This document shows, piece by piece, positions 8,970 to 18,646 of a DNA stretch of 64,000 nucleotides (position 1 is the first letter of the stretch; every line of letters begins with the position of its first letter). The position numbers and the translations under genes are program-made. The DNA is taken from positions 186,001 through 250,000 of the forward strand of contig JADJTO010000002.1 of NCBI GenBank assembly GCA_016711105.1, written 5' to 3'. The notes beneath the pieces were generated by a model. The model was not told where the DNA came from. It ran no database searches and worked only from the letters and a program-made list of their open reading frames with translations. This stretch comes from Micropruina sp. Lineage in GTDB: Bacteria > Actinomycetota > Actinomycetes > Propionibacteriales > Propionibacteriaceae.

Positions 8970-9626
8970 ATGACCGCGCCCAAGCCGACGCCCACCTCAC
9001 CTAAACCGCTGCTCCGAGGTTGGCTTCACGCCGCCATGACGCCCCTGGCCCTCGTGCTGGGGATTGTGCTGGTCCTGCTCGCCCACAACGACGCCGGACG
9101 GATCGGCGGTGCCGTCTGGTTGGCCGCCTCGGTGGCCTTGTTCGGCACCAGCGCCCTCTACCACCGCGGCAACTGGACGGGTCGGCGGGAGGTGCTCTGG
9201 CGTCGGCTGGACCACGCCAACATCTTCATCTTCATCGCCGCCTCCTACACCCCGCTGGCGCTGCTGCTATTGCCCCCGGCCAGCTACACCGTGCTGCTCT
9301 GGCTGGTCTGGACGGTCGCCGTGGCGGGCGTGTTCTTCCAGCTGGTCTGGATCAACTCACCCCGCTGGGTACACACCCTGCTGTACCTGCTGATGGGCTG
9401 GGCCGCGCTGGGTTGGATCGGCGACTTCTGGACCAACGGCGGGCCGCTGCAGTTCACCTTGATCAGCCTGGGCGGCCTGATCTACACCCTGGGCGCCATC
9501 GTGTACGCCCGGCGCAATCCCGACCCGTGGCCGACGACGTTCGGCTATCACGAGATCTTCCACTCCGCCACGATCATTGCCGCGCTCTGCCACTACACCG
9601 CGATCATGGCCGCCACCCTGGCCTGA
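8970..9626 (+). CDS. Hemolysin III / PAQR family membrane protein
   Basis: Seven-helix integral membrane protein of the hlyIII/adiponectin-receptor superfamily; bacterial members are often called hemolysin III but their activity is largely unproven, and several PAQR relatives act in membrane lipid homeostasis. Visible family motifs are SALYHRGNW, RRLDHANIFIFIAASYTPL and the C-terminal GYHEIFHSATIIAALCHYTA, whose His residues with the early Ser and His form the presumed metal site. It has 218 residues, the usual length. The ATG at 8970 was chosen; a GTG at 8958 is possible. Convergent with the DUF255 gene (4-bp gap). The palindromic operator just upstream implies regulated expression. Confidence 0.88.
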   Translation: MTAPKPTPTSPKPLLRGWLHAAMTPLALVLGIVLVLLAHNDAGRIGGAVWLAASVALFGTSALYHRGNWTGRREVLWRRLDHANIFIFIAASYTPLALLLLPPASYTVLLWLVWTVAVAGVFFQLVWINSPRWVHTLLYLLMGWAALGWIGDFWTNGGPLQFTLISLGGLIYTLGAIVYARRNPDPWPTTFGYHEIFHSATIIAALCHYTAIMAATLA

Positions 9627-9630
9627 TCTC

Positions 9631-11660
9631 TCAGGCGCGACTCCACAGAGCGGTGCGCAACTCGGCCAGCTCGGTGGCTGGAGCGAAGCAGGTCATGCCC
9701 CGGCAGACGTAGACCGTCGTTTGATCTTCGCGGAGGTCGCGATCCACGAAGTGCTCGGCGAAGCCACGCGTTCCGGGAGCACCCAGCACGATCGCCGAGC
9801 CGGCCGGCGCCATCCGCCAGGCGGCCATCGCGGTAGCAGGCACCTCGACACCGGGCTCGGCCACGACCACCACGACCGCCGGGGAGAGGCCTTGGCGGGC
9901 CTCGTCCGCGATCATCAGGTCGGTGAACGCCCAGCCGGCGAACCGCGGGGCCCGAGCCACGATGCCGCGCAGGGTGGCCATAGCCGCGTCCGCACGCTCG
10001 ATCAGCTCCGGCCGATCAGCCAGCAGGCCGACCAGCCGCAGTGCCGCGATCAGCGAGGACGTCCCGGACGGGGTCGGATTGTCGCTGACCTCACGGGGTC
10101 GGAGGAAAAGCCGCTCAGCATCCCGAGCGGTGTCATGGAAGCCGCCATCCTCAGCCCCGAAGAGGTCCACGGCGGTGTCGAGGAGGGCGACCGCACGGGC
10201 CAACCGCTCCCCATCGCCTGTCGCACCCGCCAGCCGCGCCAAACCCAGCGCGACCGCGCCATAGTCCTCGGCCAACCCGGCGATCTCGCCGACCTGCCCG
10301 TCCACGGACGTCCGCCGCAGCCGCCCGTCGACGATCATCGCCTCCAGCGCTTCGCCCACTCCGCGGGCCAGGTCCAGCCATCCGGGCTCGCCGAAGACCA
10401 TCGCCGCGTTCACCAGCGAATCCAGCGCCCAGCCGTTCCAGGCGGCCACGCACTTGTCATCGCGAGGCGGACGGAACCGGTTCCCCCTGACCTCCAACAA
10501 CCGTCGGCTCACCGCGTCCAGCCGCTGCGAGTCGGGCCAACCTCGAAGCTGCAGGGTCGACAGGCCGTGTTCAAACGTGCCCTGGTTCGTCACATGGAAG
10601 GTGTCCGCAGCCCAGGACGCGTCCGGTTCACCGAGCGCATCGGCGAGCAGCTCGCTCGACCAGGCGTAGAAGATGCCCTCGTGCGCCATCCCCCGAATGT
10701 CGGAGGAGTCGGCGTCCAGGCTGGCCGCGAGGCCTCCACCGGGGAGCAGCATCTCTCGCTCCAGCCAGCCGACCAGACCACGGATCGTCCGCTCGTAGAG
10801 CCAGCGCAGCGACCCGTCATGATCGGCCGTACGCCGCCAGCCGCGGACGTAGCTGCCCAGCAGCAGGGCGTTGTCGTAGAGCATCTTCTCGAAGTGCGGC
10901 ACCACCCAGCCGCATCGACGCTGTAGCGATGGAAACCGCCGCCGATCTGGTCGTGGATACCGCCGCGGGCCATGGCCTCCAGGGCACGCTGGGCGATGGC
11001 CACCGACTCCGACTCGCCCTTGACCAGCAGCGCGTCGATCAGGAGGGGTGCAGGGAACTTGGGCGCCCGACCGAAGCCGCCGTGCAACAGGTCGGCGTCG
11101 GCGCTGACCAACTCCATCACGTCCCAGACCCGCAGGGCTCCCGGGTCGGGCAGCGGGGTGAACTCGTCGGCCAGATGCTGGACGATCGCCGCCGCGCTGT
11201 GGATCACTTCGGCGCCGCGCTCCCGCCACGCCTCGTCGATCGCCAGCACCACTTCGCTGAATGACGGCATCGCACCGTTGCGCTGCGGCGGGTAGTAGGT
11301 GCCGGCGAAGAACGGCTGCCCGTCCGGGGTGAGGAAGACGGTCATCGGCCAACCACCGTGACCAGTGAGAGCTTGGGTGGCTTTCATGTACAGCGCGTCG
11401 ACGTCGGGGCGTTCCTCGCGGTCGACCTTGATCGAGACGAACCGCTGGTTGACCAACGCGGCCACCTCGGCGTCCTCGAAGGACTCGTGGGCCATCACAT
11501 GGCACCAATGGCAGGCCGAGTAGCCCACCGACAGCAGCACCGGGACGTCCCGCGCCTCAGCTTCGGCGAAAGCCTCCGGGCACCACGGCCACCAGTCGAT
11601 CGGGTTACCGGCGTGCTGTTTCAGATACGGACTCGAGGCCTCAGCCAGGCGATTGGGCAC
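9631..11660 (-). CDS. DUF255 thioredoxin-domain protein (YyaL/SPATA20-like), frameshifted
   Basis: Large conserved protein with an N-terminal thioredoxin-like DUF255 domain and a C-terminal (alpha/alpha)6-barrel. The N-terminus reads [20 protein letters not shown] and has the redox-type motif SACHWCHVM near residue 50. The first frame is good to [11 protein letters not shown]; the second resumes with [19 protein letters not shown] and continues to the C-terminus ([25 protein letters not shown]). The break is at about 10905-10912 and one missing base explains it; the corrected protein has about 676 residues, normal for the family. The GTG start follows a leaderless promoter hexamer. Synteny (mca, hlyIII) matches Rv1084. 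Biochemical role unknown. Confidence 0.88.
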
Positions 11661-11672
11661 TCCGGCAGCCTA
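11661..11672 (-). promoter_or_regulatory. Leaderless -10 element of the DUF255 gene
   Basis: On the minus strand TAGGCT (11672-11667) is followed by exactly six bases and then the GTG start at 11660. No ribosome site is present, so initiation on the start codon itself is predicted. No clear -35 was found. Confidence 0.45.
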
Positions 11673-11779
11673 CCGGCGGCGCTGGATCGAGGACGACCGG
11701 TCGATGACACGGCCCGCCGGCGCGAAGTTGTCGTGTTGCACTTCTTCTGCGCCGATCACAACAACTGTGCGCGACCCCG

Positions 11780-12732
11780 CTAGATCGAGTAGGACCAGTC
11801 GGTGGCCGCGGTCGGGGTGCCGAGGTCGATCCCGGCGAAGAGATCGTCCTCAGGGAGCGTGACCGGGACCAGCGACCGCACCAGTTGGTAGTCCTCGGTC
11901 GGCCAACCGGCCTGCTGAATCGCCAGCGGCACGGCGAACCAGGCGCCGTCCGGGTCGATCTGGGTGGCGTGGGCGCGCAGCGCGTCATCGCGGACCGGAT
12001 AGAACTCGCCGCAGGGGATGAAGGTGGTCAACCGGTGGTCCATGTCGGCGCTGGCCCATTCGCTCAGGTCGGTGCTGTAGGGCCGACCCAACCCGTTGGC
12101 GTGCATCAGCTCGTCCAACTTGGCGTACCGGGTGCGATGGAAGCCCATCTCGTAATAGACCTTGAGCACCCGCCACGCTGGGCCGTGCTCGGGCCAGGCG
12201 TCCGGGTCAGCCGCAGCTTCCAGCGCGGCCAGCGAGACCTTGTGGCACATGATGTGGTCGGGGTGCGGATAGCCACCGTTCTCGTCATACGTGGTGAGCA
12301 CGTGCGGACGGAACTGCCGAATCACCCTGACCAGGGGCCCGGCGGCCTCGTCCACGTCTTGGAGGGCGAAGCAGCCCGGTGGCAGGTCCGGCAGCGGATC
12401 CCCTCGGGCAGCCCGGAATCCTCGAAGCCCAGCCACACCTGGTCGATCCCCAGGATCGCCGCGGCTCGCTGCATCTCGGCCGCCCGCAACGTGGCGATGG
12501 CGGCGGCGTTCTCGGGGCTGTCGAGCTTCGGGTTCAGGATCGAGCCCCGCTCGCCGCCGGTGCAGGTGGCGACCACCACCTTGACCCCCTCGGCCACATA
12601 CTTCGCCGTCGTCGCGGCCCCCTTGGACGACTCGTCGTCAGGGTGGGCGTGGACGTGCAGCAGACGCAGCGGCTCGGACTCGGCATCAACGCGTCTCGGC
12701 TGGGTCGCCCGGTGACGAAGGGCATCAGACAT
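11780..12732 (-). CDS. mca: Mycothiol S-conjugate amidase Mca, frameshifted
   Basis: Zinc hydrolase that cleaves mycothiol S-conjugates to a mercapturic acid and GlcN-Ins, part of thiol-based detoxification in actinobacteria. The metal motif is [15 protein letters not shown] at the N-terminus and the second metal ligand is in [16 protein letters not shown]. The first frame (from ATG 12732) is good to [10 protein letters not shown] and the second resumes [20 protein letters not shown]. The fault is the four-C run at 12400-12403, where one more C restores a protein of about 317 residues. Mca rather than the paralogue MshB is favoured by the C-terminal half and by neighbouring DUF4307 and greA. 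An ATG at 12741 is an alternative start. Confidence 0.88.
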
Positions 12733-12796
12733 GCCGACCATTGTGCCGCCCCAGACGCTGGCTCGGCTCATCGGCCGCTGGTGGAAGAATCGAGGA

Positions 12797-13198
12797 GTGA
12801 CCTCGACCAGCGATGCCGAACGGATCCGCCGGCGCTATCCGCCGACCACCATGGGGTGGCCGCTGCGGATCGCGCTCGGGCTGGTGATCGCCGCCGCCCT
12901 GGTCTGGACGGTGTGGACTGCCGCCTACAAGGCCGATCCGCCCGTGCTCGGCCAGATCGACAGCTACCTGGTCACCTCCGACACCGACGTCACCGGACGC
13001 CTCACCGTCCAGCGGCCCGATCCTTCTCTGGCGGCGCGCTGCCTGGTCGTGGTGCAGGCCGAGACCTTCGACCGGGTGGGTGAGAAAGTGGTCGTGATCC
13101 CACCGGGCGGTGAGCGCCTGACCCGGGTGGAGGTTAGCGTCCGTACGTTCAAACGGGCCACGTCGATGTCGGTGGAGTCGTGTTCGCCGCTGGCCTGA
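12797..13198 (+). CDS. DUF4307 single-pass membrane protein
   Basis: Small conserved actinobacterial protein of 133 residues with no known function. A charged N-terminus ([10 protein letters not shown]) is followed by one transmembrane helix ([20 protein letters not shown]) and an exported domain of about 85 residues that predicts a beta-rich fold and ends [15 protein letters not shown]. It is divergent from mca and followed by greA, as in mycobacteria where the Rv1083/Rv1081c area holds similar small membrane proteins. The GTG at 12797 was chosen because it gives the family-like N-terminus; upstream in-frame ATG 12731 would overlap the mca start. Confidence 0.75.
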   Translation: MTSTSDAERIRRRYPPTTMGWPLRIALGLVIAAALVWTVWTAAYKADPPVLGQIDSYLVTSDTDVTGRLTVQRPDPSLAARCLVVVQAETFDRVGEKVVVIPPGGERLTRVEVSVRTFKRATSMSVESCSPLA

Positions 13199-13203
13199 GT
13201 TGA

Positions 13204-13215
13204 TAAACTGCCCGG
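13204..13215 (+). promoter_or_regulatory. Leaderless -10 element of greA
   Basis: TAAACT (13204-13209) followed by six bases and the ATG at 13216. There is no Shine-Dalgarno sequence in the short gap after the DUF4307 gene, so greA is probably transcribed from its own start codon. Confidence 0.55.
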
Positions 13216-13722
13216 ATGCCCGACCAGCAGATCACGACCACCTGGCTCACCCAGGACGCGTTCGACATGCTCACCGCTGAACTCGCCCACCTCAAGGGGG
13301 AGGGTCGGCTCGCGGTGAGCGCCAAGATCGCCCGGGCGCGCGAAGAAGGCGACCTCAGCGAAAACGGCGGCTACCACGCCGCTCGAGAGGAGCAGGGCCA
13401 GCAGGAGGCCCGAATCCGTCAGCTTGAGGTGATGCTGCGACATGCCGAGGTCGGCGAGGCCCCCGCCGTCGCCAGCGAGGTCGTCCCGGGCGTCGAAGTG
13501 ACTATCTACTTCGACGACGACCCCGACGACGAAGACACCTTCCTGCTCGGCTCGCGGGAAATGATGGCGCTGGGCGCCAGCACGCTGGAGATCTATTCCC
13601 CGAACTCACCGCTGGGGGCGGCGATCCTGGGCAAGAAGATCGGCGAGCGGGCCAGCTACGCGGCCCCGAACGGCTCGCCGATCGAGGTCACCGTGGTGGC
13701 GGTCAAGCCTTTCCTGGGCTGA
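13216..13722 (+). CDS. greA: Transcription elongation factor GreA
   Basis: Binds the RNA polymerase secondary channel and stimulates cleavage of backtracked transcripts. The N-terminal coiled coil starts WLTQDAFDMLTAELAHLKGE and carries the tip loop REEGDLSENGGYHAAREEQG, whose acidic pair (Asp, Glu) coordinates catalytic magnesium. The C-terminal FKBP-like globule has NSPLGAAILGKKIGERASY. At 168 residues it is typical. The 3' end overlaps the convergent DUF2089 gene by 20 bp. Confidence 0.95.
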   Translation: MPDQQITTTWLTQDAFDMLTAELAHLKGEGRLAVSAKIARAREEGDLSENGGYHAAREEQGQQEARIRQLEVMLRHAEVGEAPAVASEVVPGVEVTIYFDDDPDDEDTFLLGSREMMALGASTLEIYSPNSPLGAAILGKKIGERASYAAPNGSPIEVTVVAVKPFLG

Positions 13723-14110
13723 CCGGCGGCACTCGGGCCAACAGGGTCGCGGCCTCTTCGGGCGCCAGCGCACCAGCGGCCACCTCGCTGAGGATTTGCT
13801 CGCGGGTGAGCTGACTGGGCACCTCGGGTTCGGGGGCGAGCCCGAGCTTTCCGAGGAGTTGGCTGAACCGCAGGCGGGCCGTCGGGTAGGAGACGCCGAG
13901 GTGCTTCTCCACCTCGCGCAGGTTTCCCCGAGAGGCCAGAAAGACCCGCAACAGCTCGGTCTCCTTGTCGTCCAGCGCGCAGAAGTCGCAGGACGTGAAC
14001 TCACCGGCCACCTCAGTGCCGCAGGTGTGGCAACCGAGGCGAGTGGTGATCAACTGCCCGGCGCAGACCGGGCACTCCGCCAGCGGACGGTGGCCCGGAC
14101 GTCCGCTCAC
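13703..14110 (-). CDS. DUF2089 zinc-ribbon/HTH protein
   Basis: Predicted regulatory protein of 135 residues. Four CxxC-type pairs form zinc ribbons (CPVCAGQL, CHTCGTE, CDFCALDD), followed by a helix-turn-helix-like segment (LREVEKHLGVSYPTARLRFS) and a C-terminal helical part (TREQILSEVAAGALAPEEAA). DUF2089 proteins usually sit next to a DUF4097-like or SHOCT-containing partner, as here. Its GTG start overlaps the stop of the upstream gene by four bases, so the two are coupled. DNA binding is inferred from the HTH, not shown. Confidence 0.82.
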   Translation of the reverse strand: MSGRPGHRPLAECPVCAGQLITTRLGCHTCGTEVAGEFTSCDFCALDDKETELLRVFLASRGNLREVEKHLGVSYPTARLRFSQLLGKLGLAPEPEVPSQLTREQILSEVAAGALAPEEAATLLARVPPVSPGKA

Positions 14111-14994
14111 CGTTGACCGCGCTCAAAGTCGCCCTTGATCGTGGCCCAGCCCATCACCACGCCGACGTCCAACCGCGCCGAGCCGTTGCCCAGCACGACT
14201 TCGTCGAGTCCGCTGGAGTCGCCGACCCAGGTGATCTTGCCCAGTTGGGCGTCGCCGCGGACGGTGACGTTGGAGTCGCGGCCCAGGTCGAGCTCCAGCG
14301 AGCCGGACTCGCAGCGGATCCGGGAGCGTCCGGTGGTGATGCTGCCGGTCATGGTCGCCGAACCCGCTTGCACCAACGCATCGGTGATCTCTCTGATGTC
14401 GGTCATGGTGACGCTCCCGGCGGTGACCCGGACCTTGCCCAGGTACGGGACGCGTTCGGTGGTCAGCGTTCCGGCGGTCACCTCGACGTCCACGGCGATG
14501 CTGGGGTTGACCCGGAGCAGGAGTTCCTTGCCCAACCCCAGCGCCCGCAGGTCGTCGAAGCTGCGCGGCGGACGCAGAATGAAGCCGTCCAGGCTCGGGC
14601 CCAGGTCACCGTCGCTGGTCACTTCGAGCACCGACCCGTTGCGCCGCAGCACGTGCGGCCCTTCTGCCGAGGCCGTCGCCACCGAGGGATCCCCCACGAT
14701 CCGGACGCGGCGCCCGACGGTGCGGACCGAGATCCGATCGACCCCCTTGGCGCCTGCAGGACGCCGGTGGTTCGGCGGTACCCCGTCGGAGAAGGGGGGT
14801 TGGGTGAAGACCCCTTGCGGTTCGGCGTGCCGGGGAGGAGCGGACTCCTCGGCAAGATCCTCATCGGTGGGTTCGGCGTGTCGGGGTTCGCCCTGCTTCA
14901 GGGCGTCGATCCGGCGAGCCGCTTCGGAGGCGTCGATGCGTCCGGCGGCAAGGTCTTCAAGGATCACAGAGAGATCCGGGTCAGGTGACGTCAT
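14107..14994 (-). CDS. DUF4097-like protein, partner of the DUF2089 regulator
   Basis: 295-residue cytoplasmic-looking protein without signal peptide. The N-terminus (LSVILEDLAAGRIDASEAAR) resembles the short helical module that ends the DUF2089 partner. The C-terminal half is a repetitive beta-solenoid-like stretch (VEVTAGTLTTERVPYLGKVR, VTAGSVTMTDI, VQAGSATMTGS) like that of DUF4097/adhesin-type proteins. The pair is probably an envelope- or stress-related regulatory unit, which is inference from context. The ATG at 14994 is positioned exactly at the predicted transcription start. Not recognised as any characterised enzyme. Confidence 0.7.
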   Translation of the reverse strand: MTSPDPDLSVILEDLAAGRIDASEAARRIDALKQGEPRHAEPTDEDLAEESAPPRHAEPQGVFTQPPFSDGVPPNHRRPAGAKGVDRISVRTVGRRVRIVGDPSVATASAEGPHVLRRNGSVLEVTSDGDLGPSLDGFILRPPRSFDDLRALGLGKELLLRVNPSIAVDVEVTAGTLTTERVPYLGKVRVTAGSVTMTDIREITDALVQAGSATMTGSITTGRSRIRCESGSLELDLGRDSNVTVRGDAQLGKITWVGDSSGLDEVVLGNGSARLDVGVVMGWATIKGDFERGQR

Positions 14995-15000
14995 GCCTCA

Positions 15001-15029
15001 ATAGTAGGCAGGGGTTACCACAATGGAAA
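15001..15029 (-). promoter_or_regulatory. Leaderless promoter of the DUF4097-like/DUF2089 operon
   Basis: On the minus strand TTTCCA (15029-15024), a 17-base spacer and TACTAT (15006-15001) precede the ATG at 14994 by exactly six bases. The geometry predicts transcription starting on the A of the start codon. Confidence 0.6.
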
Positions 15030-15039
15030 GGTTTGCTTT

Positions 15040-16214
15040 CTATTCGTGGCGGTCGGACGGGGTTGTTGATTCGCCACGCAGCGAGCGGAGGAAGGAGACC
15101 ACGAACGCGAGGGTCGGGATGACCAGCAGCGCGCCGACGATGCCGGCCACCTCGGCGCCCATGACCAGGGCGAGCAGGACGGCGAGCGGGTGCAGGGAGA
15201 CGGCCCGTCCGAGCAGGAGCGGCTGCAGGAAGTGACTTTCGCTCCACATCACCAGCACCGTCCCCCCCAGCATGATCAGGGCAGCCACCCAGCCGTTGGT
15301 GACCAGGGCGAGCAGGACGGCCAGCGAGCCGGCGACGAACGCGCCGACGACCGGAATGAAGGAGAGGAAGAAGGTGATCACGAACAGGGCCAGCACCATC
15401 GGCAACCCCAGGATCTGCGCGACCAGGGCCACCCCGGCCGCATCGACCAGGCAGACCAGCACTTGGGCTCGCATATAGGAGACAAGTGAGCCCCAGCCGC
15501 CCTGGCCCGCCCGCGCAGTGGGCTCCTGGTAGCGCTCGGGGAGGAACGAGACCGCCGCCCCCAGATCCGCCGGCCCTCGAAGAGGAAGAAGAAGGTGGCG
15601 ATCAGGGCGATCGCCAACCCGGCGAAGAAGTGACCGATGGAGGATCCGATCGAGGCCGCATAGGAGGCGATCTGAGCGCGAGAGTCGTTGACCCAGGTGG
15701 TCAGTTGGGTGATCCAACCGTCGATCTGCGCCTGGTCGATCCGGAAAGGATCGCCGGCCAACCAGGTCAGCAACTGTGGGATCCCGGCCATCGCCTCGTC
15801 CACCAACATCGGTGCTTGCTTCGCCACTGACGAGCCGACCAGGTAAAAGACGCCGATCACCAGCACTGCGGTGCCGAGCAGGGCGATCACCGACGAGAGG
15901 ACGCCGGGCAGCTTCCAGGCCAGCAACCGGTCGACCAGGGGGGCCAACAGCGCGGTCAACAGGATCGCCACAGCCAGGGGCACGCTCACTCCGGAGAAGT
16001 ACCGCAGGCACCAGAAGATGCCGTAGAGAGCGGCCGCGATCAGCAGGGCGCGCCAAGCCCAGTTCGCGGCCGTCTTCACCCCTTGCGGAACCGAGTCGAC
16101 AGCGCTCGGGGCCGCCTCGAGGACGACCACCTGAGGCTCAGTCAGCCGGTCGGGTAGCGCTAGCGCGGTCGATCTGGTGCGGCGTGCCCGGCCCCACAGG
16201 TCGGCAAAACTCAC
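15040..16214 (-). CDS. AI-2E family (PerM-like) membrane transporter, frameshifted
   Basis: Integral membrane protein of the AI-2E/PerM exporter superfamily with about eight helices. The first frame shows paired N-terminal helices ([39 protein letters not shown]) and [20 protein letters not shown]; the second resumes with [13 protein letters not shown] and the family C-terminus ([40 protein letters not shown]). The break is the five-C run at 15558-15562; one added base gives about 391 residues. Start GTG 16214 is preceded at good spacing by GAGAGGA; an upstream GTG at 16238 lacks this. Substrate unknown; AI-2E is a family name only. Confidence 0.85.
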
Positions 16215-16291
16215 GATTCGTCCTCTCGTTGACCTCACCCAATCTATCTACCCCGCGAGCGGTCACTGAGACTGGTCATAAACTCAGGGAC

Positions 16292-16990
16292 GTGGCCGAG
16301 CACCCTGATCCGCGCGTGGGCGCGCCCGCACTGATGGCGCCCGATTGGCACGAGGCTCTGGCTCCCGTGGCCCCGACGATCAGCGCTTTGGGTAATTTTC
16401 TGCGGGCTGAGAACGCCGCCGGGCGTGGCTATCTGCCCGCCGGGAACCAGGTGCTGCGAGCGTTTTCACGCCCGTTGGCCGACGTCCGGGTGTTGATCGT
16501 GGGTCAGGATCCGTACCCCACGCCGGGGCATCCGGTCGGACTGTCCTTCTCGGTGGCCCCGGGGGTTCGTCCGCCTCGCAGCCTGGTCAACATCTATCGG
16601 GAGCTGAGCACCGATCTGGGGATCCCTCCAGCCGAGACCGGTGACCTGACCCCGTGGTTCGAGCAGGGGGTGTTGCTGCTGAACCGGGTGCTGACCGTGA
16701 GTCCCGGCGCCCCGGGCTCGCATCGAGGGAAGGGTTGGGAGGCGGTCACCCAGCGGGCGATCGAAGCTCTGGTGGCCCGAGGTGGTCCACTGGTGGCGAT
16801 CCTGTGGGGTCGCGACGCCCAGTCGTTGGCTCCCCTGCTCGGCACGGTGCCGCAGATAGCCTCGCCGCACCCGTCCCCGATGTCGGCCCGGGCCGGCTTC
16901 TTCGGCTCCCGTCCGTTCAGTCGGGTGAATGCCGCCCTCGCTGAGCAGGGGGCGGCGCCGATTGATTGGGCCCTGACCGGCGGCCACTGA
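16292..16990 (+). CDS. ung: Uracil-DNA glycosylase
   Basis: Family 1 UDG removing uracil from DNA in base excision repair. The water-activating motif is [20 protein letters not shown] (catalytic Asp about residue 73), then [20 protein letters not shown] and the DNA-intercalation loop [18 protein letters not shown] with its His. At 232 residues it is typical. A TAAACT hexamer seven bases upstream of the GTG suggests a leaderless or near-leaderless message. Divergent from the AI-2E gene, with msrA downstream on the same strand. Confidence 0.95.
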   Translation: MAEHPDPRVGAPALMAPDWHEALAPVAPTISALGNFLRAENAAGRGYLPAGNQVLRAFSRPLADVRVLIVGQDPYPTPGHPVGLSFSVAPGVRPPRSLVNIYRELSTDLGIPPAETGDLTPWFEQGVLLLNRVLTVSPGAPGSHRGKGWEAVTQRAIEALVARGGPLVAILWGRDAQSLAPLLGTVPQIASPHPSPMSARAGFFGSRPFSRVNAALAEQGAAPIDWALTGGH

Positions 16991-17047
16991 ATCGGCCGGA
17001 ATGTCCACCCGCGCGCAGGGGTTGAACACACCACAGGAGGCAATGCG

Positions 17048-17680
17048 ATGTTTTTCACCAAACCGACCATGGTCGACGCCCGGGTAGCGCTACGCGGGCG
17101 CGAGTTCCCGGTGCTGGATTTCCCGGTCTACCACGAAGTCTTCGGGCTGCCGATCGAGAAGGTGCCGCCCGGCGCCGAGGTGGCCTACGTCGCCCTGGGC
17201 TGTTTCTGGGGTGCCGAAAAGCTCTTCTGGAACACCCCCGGGGTCGTCAACACGGCCGTCGGCTACCAGGGTGGGTACACCCCAAACCCGACCTACGACG
17301 AAGTCTGTTCCGGACGCACCGGGCACACCGAGGCGGTGAAGGTCGTCTTCGACCCGGCGCGAGTCAGCTATGAGCAACTGTTGCGGGTGTTCTACGAGAA
17401 CCACGACCCGACCCAGGGCTTCCGCCAGGGCAACGACCGCGGCACTCAATATCGCTCCGCGCTCTACACCCTGACCGACGAGCAGGCCGCCACCGCACAG
17501 CGGCTCACCGCCGAGTACCAGGCGGCGTTCGCCAAGGCGGGCTATCCGGGGATCACGACCGAGATCGCCCCAGCCGGGCCGTTCTTTCTCGCCGAGGGGT
17601 ACCACCAGCAGTACCTGGAGAAGAACCCCCGCGGCTACTGCCCGATCCACGCCACCGGAGTCACCTGCAACCCGTCCTGA
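17048..17680 (+). CDS. msrA: Peptide-methionine (S)-S-oxide reductase MsrA
   Basis: Reduces methionine-S-sulfoxide in proteins. The catalytic Cys is in [20 protein letters not shown] (Cys52), followed by [32 protein letters not shown] and the C-terminal Cys residues of [18 protein letters not shown] that act as resolving cysteines. The N-terminal extension of about 45 residues is found in one class of actinobacterial MsrA. A consensus AGGAGG lies 7 bases before the ATG, so this gene, unlike many neighbours, is translated from a leader. Confidence 0.95.
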   Translation: MFFTKPTMVDARVALRGREFPVLDFPVYHEVFGLPIEKVPPGAEVAYVALGCFWGAEKLFWNTPGVVNTAVGYQGGYTPNPTYDEVCSGRTGHTEAVKVVFDPARVSYEQLLRVFYENHDPTQGFRQGNDRGTQYRSALYTLTDEQAATAQRLTAEYQAAFAKAGYPGITTEIAPAGPFFLAEGYHQQYLEKNPRGYCPIHATGVTCNPS

Positions 17681-17737
17681 GGCGACGCACCCACGAACCA
17701 TGACTAATTCACCATTCCGTAGCGATGCGGACTTAGT

Positions 17738-17749
17738 TACGCTGAAGGA
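17738..17749 (+). promoter_or_regulatory. Leaderless -10 element of the lipoprotein gene
   Basis: TACGCT (17738-17743), six bases, then the ATG at 17750. This is the same hexamer and spacing as in front of the GH31 gene. The AAGGA touching the ATG is too close to serve as a ribosome site. Confidence 0.5.
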
Positions 17750-18358
17750 ATGCCTGCGGATCACGTAAGAAGTCCGACTCACGCCTTGCTCGCCCCCATC
17801 CTCCTCAGCCTGGCCCTGCTCATCGGTTGCACCCAGGAGCCTGTCGCGCCGACCGGCACCCTGCCGGTCGTCTCGGCAACCAGCACTGCCAGCACCAGCG
17901 TGACCCCGTCATCGACGACCGATCCCGGCGACACCGACTGCGTCGTCGGCACCTGGCTGCTGGACGTGAACAACTTCCAGGGCCGCGCCGCCGTCTACCT
18001 GAAAAGCCTGGGTATCCCGCTCGACTCGCTGGCGATGTCAGGCTCGCAAACACTCGAGCTGCGAGCCGACGGCTACCTGTGGATCGGGACTGACCTGATC
18101 ACTAACGCCTCGGTGGCCGGGCACCCCGTCCGAGCAGTCACCAGAAGCGTCGGCAGCGGTGACTGGGGTTGGAACGCGGACGGAACGCTTCAGGTCGACG
18201 ACTTCGAGTACCTGGTCGAGCCCCGCGTCCCGCCGGGCGGGACCCCGAACATTCCGAGCGTGGACTGGTCGGCCCCGGTCACCATGGTGTGCACGGACGA
18301 CACCCTGACGGTCAGGGGCTCAAACGCACCACTGACGGGTCGCTTCACGCGCCGCTGA
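17750..18358 (+). CDS. Predicted lipoprotein of unknown function
   Basis: 202-residue exported protein. The signal peptide ends in a lipobox (LALLIGC at about residue 27), followed by a Ser/Thr-rich linker (TSTASTSVTPSSTTDPGD). The globular part starts DCVVGTWLLDVNNFQGRAA and looks like a lipocalin or META-type beta-barrel, in which a GTW opening is common, but no specific family is recognised. A small ORF with a hydrophobic N-terminus follows it. Function unknown; cell-surface location is the only firm statement. Confidence 0.7.
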   Translation: MPADHVRSPTHALLAPILLSLALLIGCTQEPVAPTGTLPVVSATSTASTSVTPSSTTDPGDTDCVVGTWLLDVNNFQGRAAVYLKSLGIPLDSLAMSGSQTLELRADGYLWIGTDLITNASVAGHPVRAVTRSVGSGDWGWNADGTLQVDDFEYLVEPRVPPGGTPNIPSVDWSAPVTMVCTDDTLTVRGSNAPLTGRFTRR

Positions 18359-18390
18359 CGAAAACGTCCGACCCGCCTACGGTTGACCTC

Positions 18391-18588
18391 ATGCCGATCG
18401 CACGCAGGGGCCTTCTCGCCGGGATCGCGCTGCTGCCCCGGCCCGACACCTCGACCGCTGGGCAAAGGTGGGAGTCCCAGCCCGGCCCACCGGGAACTCC
18501 TCAGGCTCTGGCGGCAACCTCGACCGGATTACGTGCCCTGATCACCGGCCCCGGGCCGAACCCCAACTCGCTGTGGGTCCTGGGTTGA
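18391..18588 (+). CDS. Small hypothetical protein, possibly a remnant
   Basis: 65 codons from ATG 18391, beginning MPIARRGLLAGIALLPRPDT, which looks like the start of an export signal that breaks down after 15 residues; the rest is low-complexity. A TACGGT hexamer seven bases upstream could drive it. It may be a truncated secreted protein or a chance frame between the lipoprotein gene and the next operon. Confidence 0.3.
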   Translation: MPIARRGLLAGIALLPRPDTSTAGQRWESQPGPPGTPQALAATSTGLRALITGPGPNPNSLWVLG

Positions 18589-18646
18589 GTCGCCCCCGAT
18601 TGAGCCGCCTGGGTACAGTTCCAGTCACTCTTCCAGGAGGTAGCAG

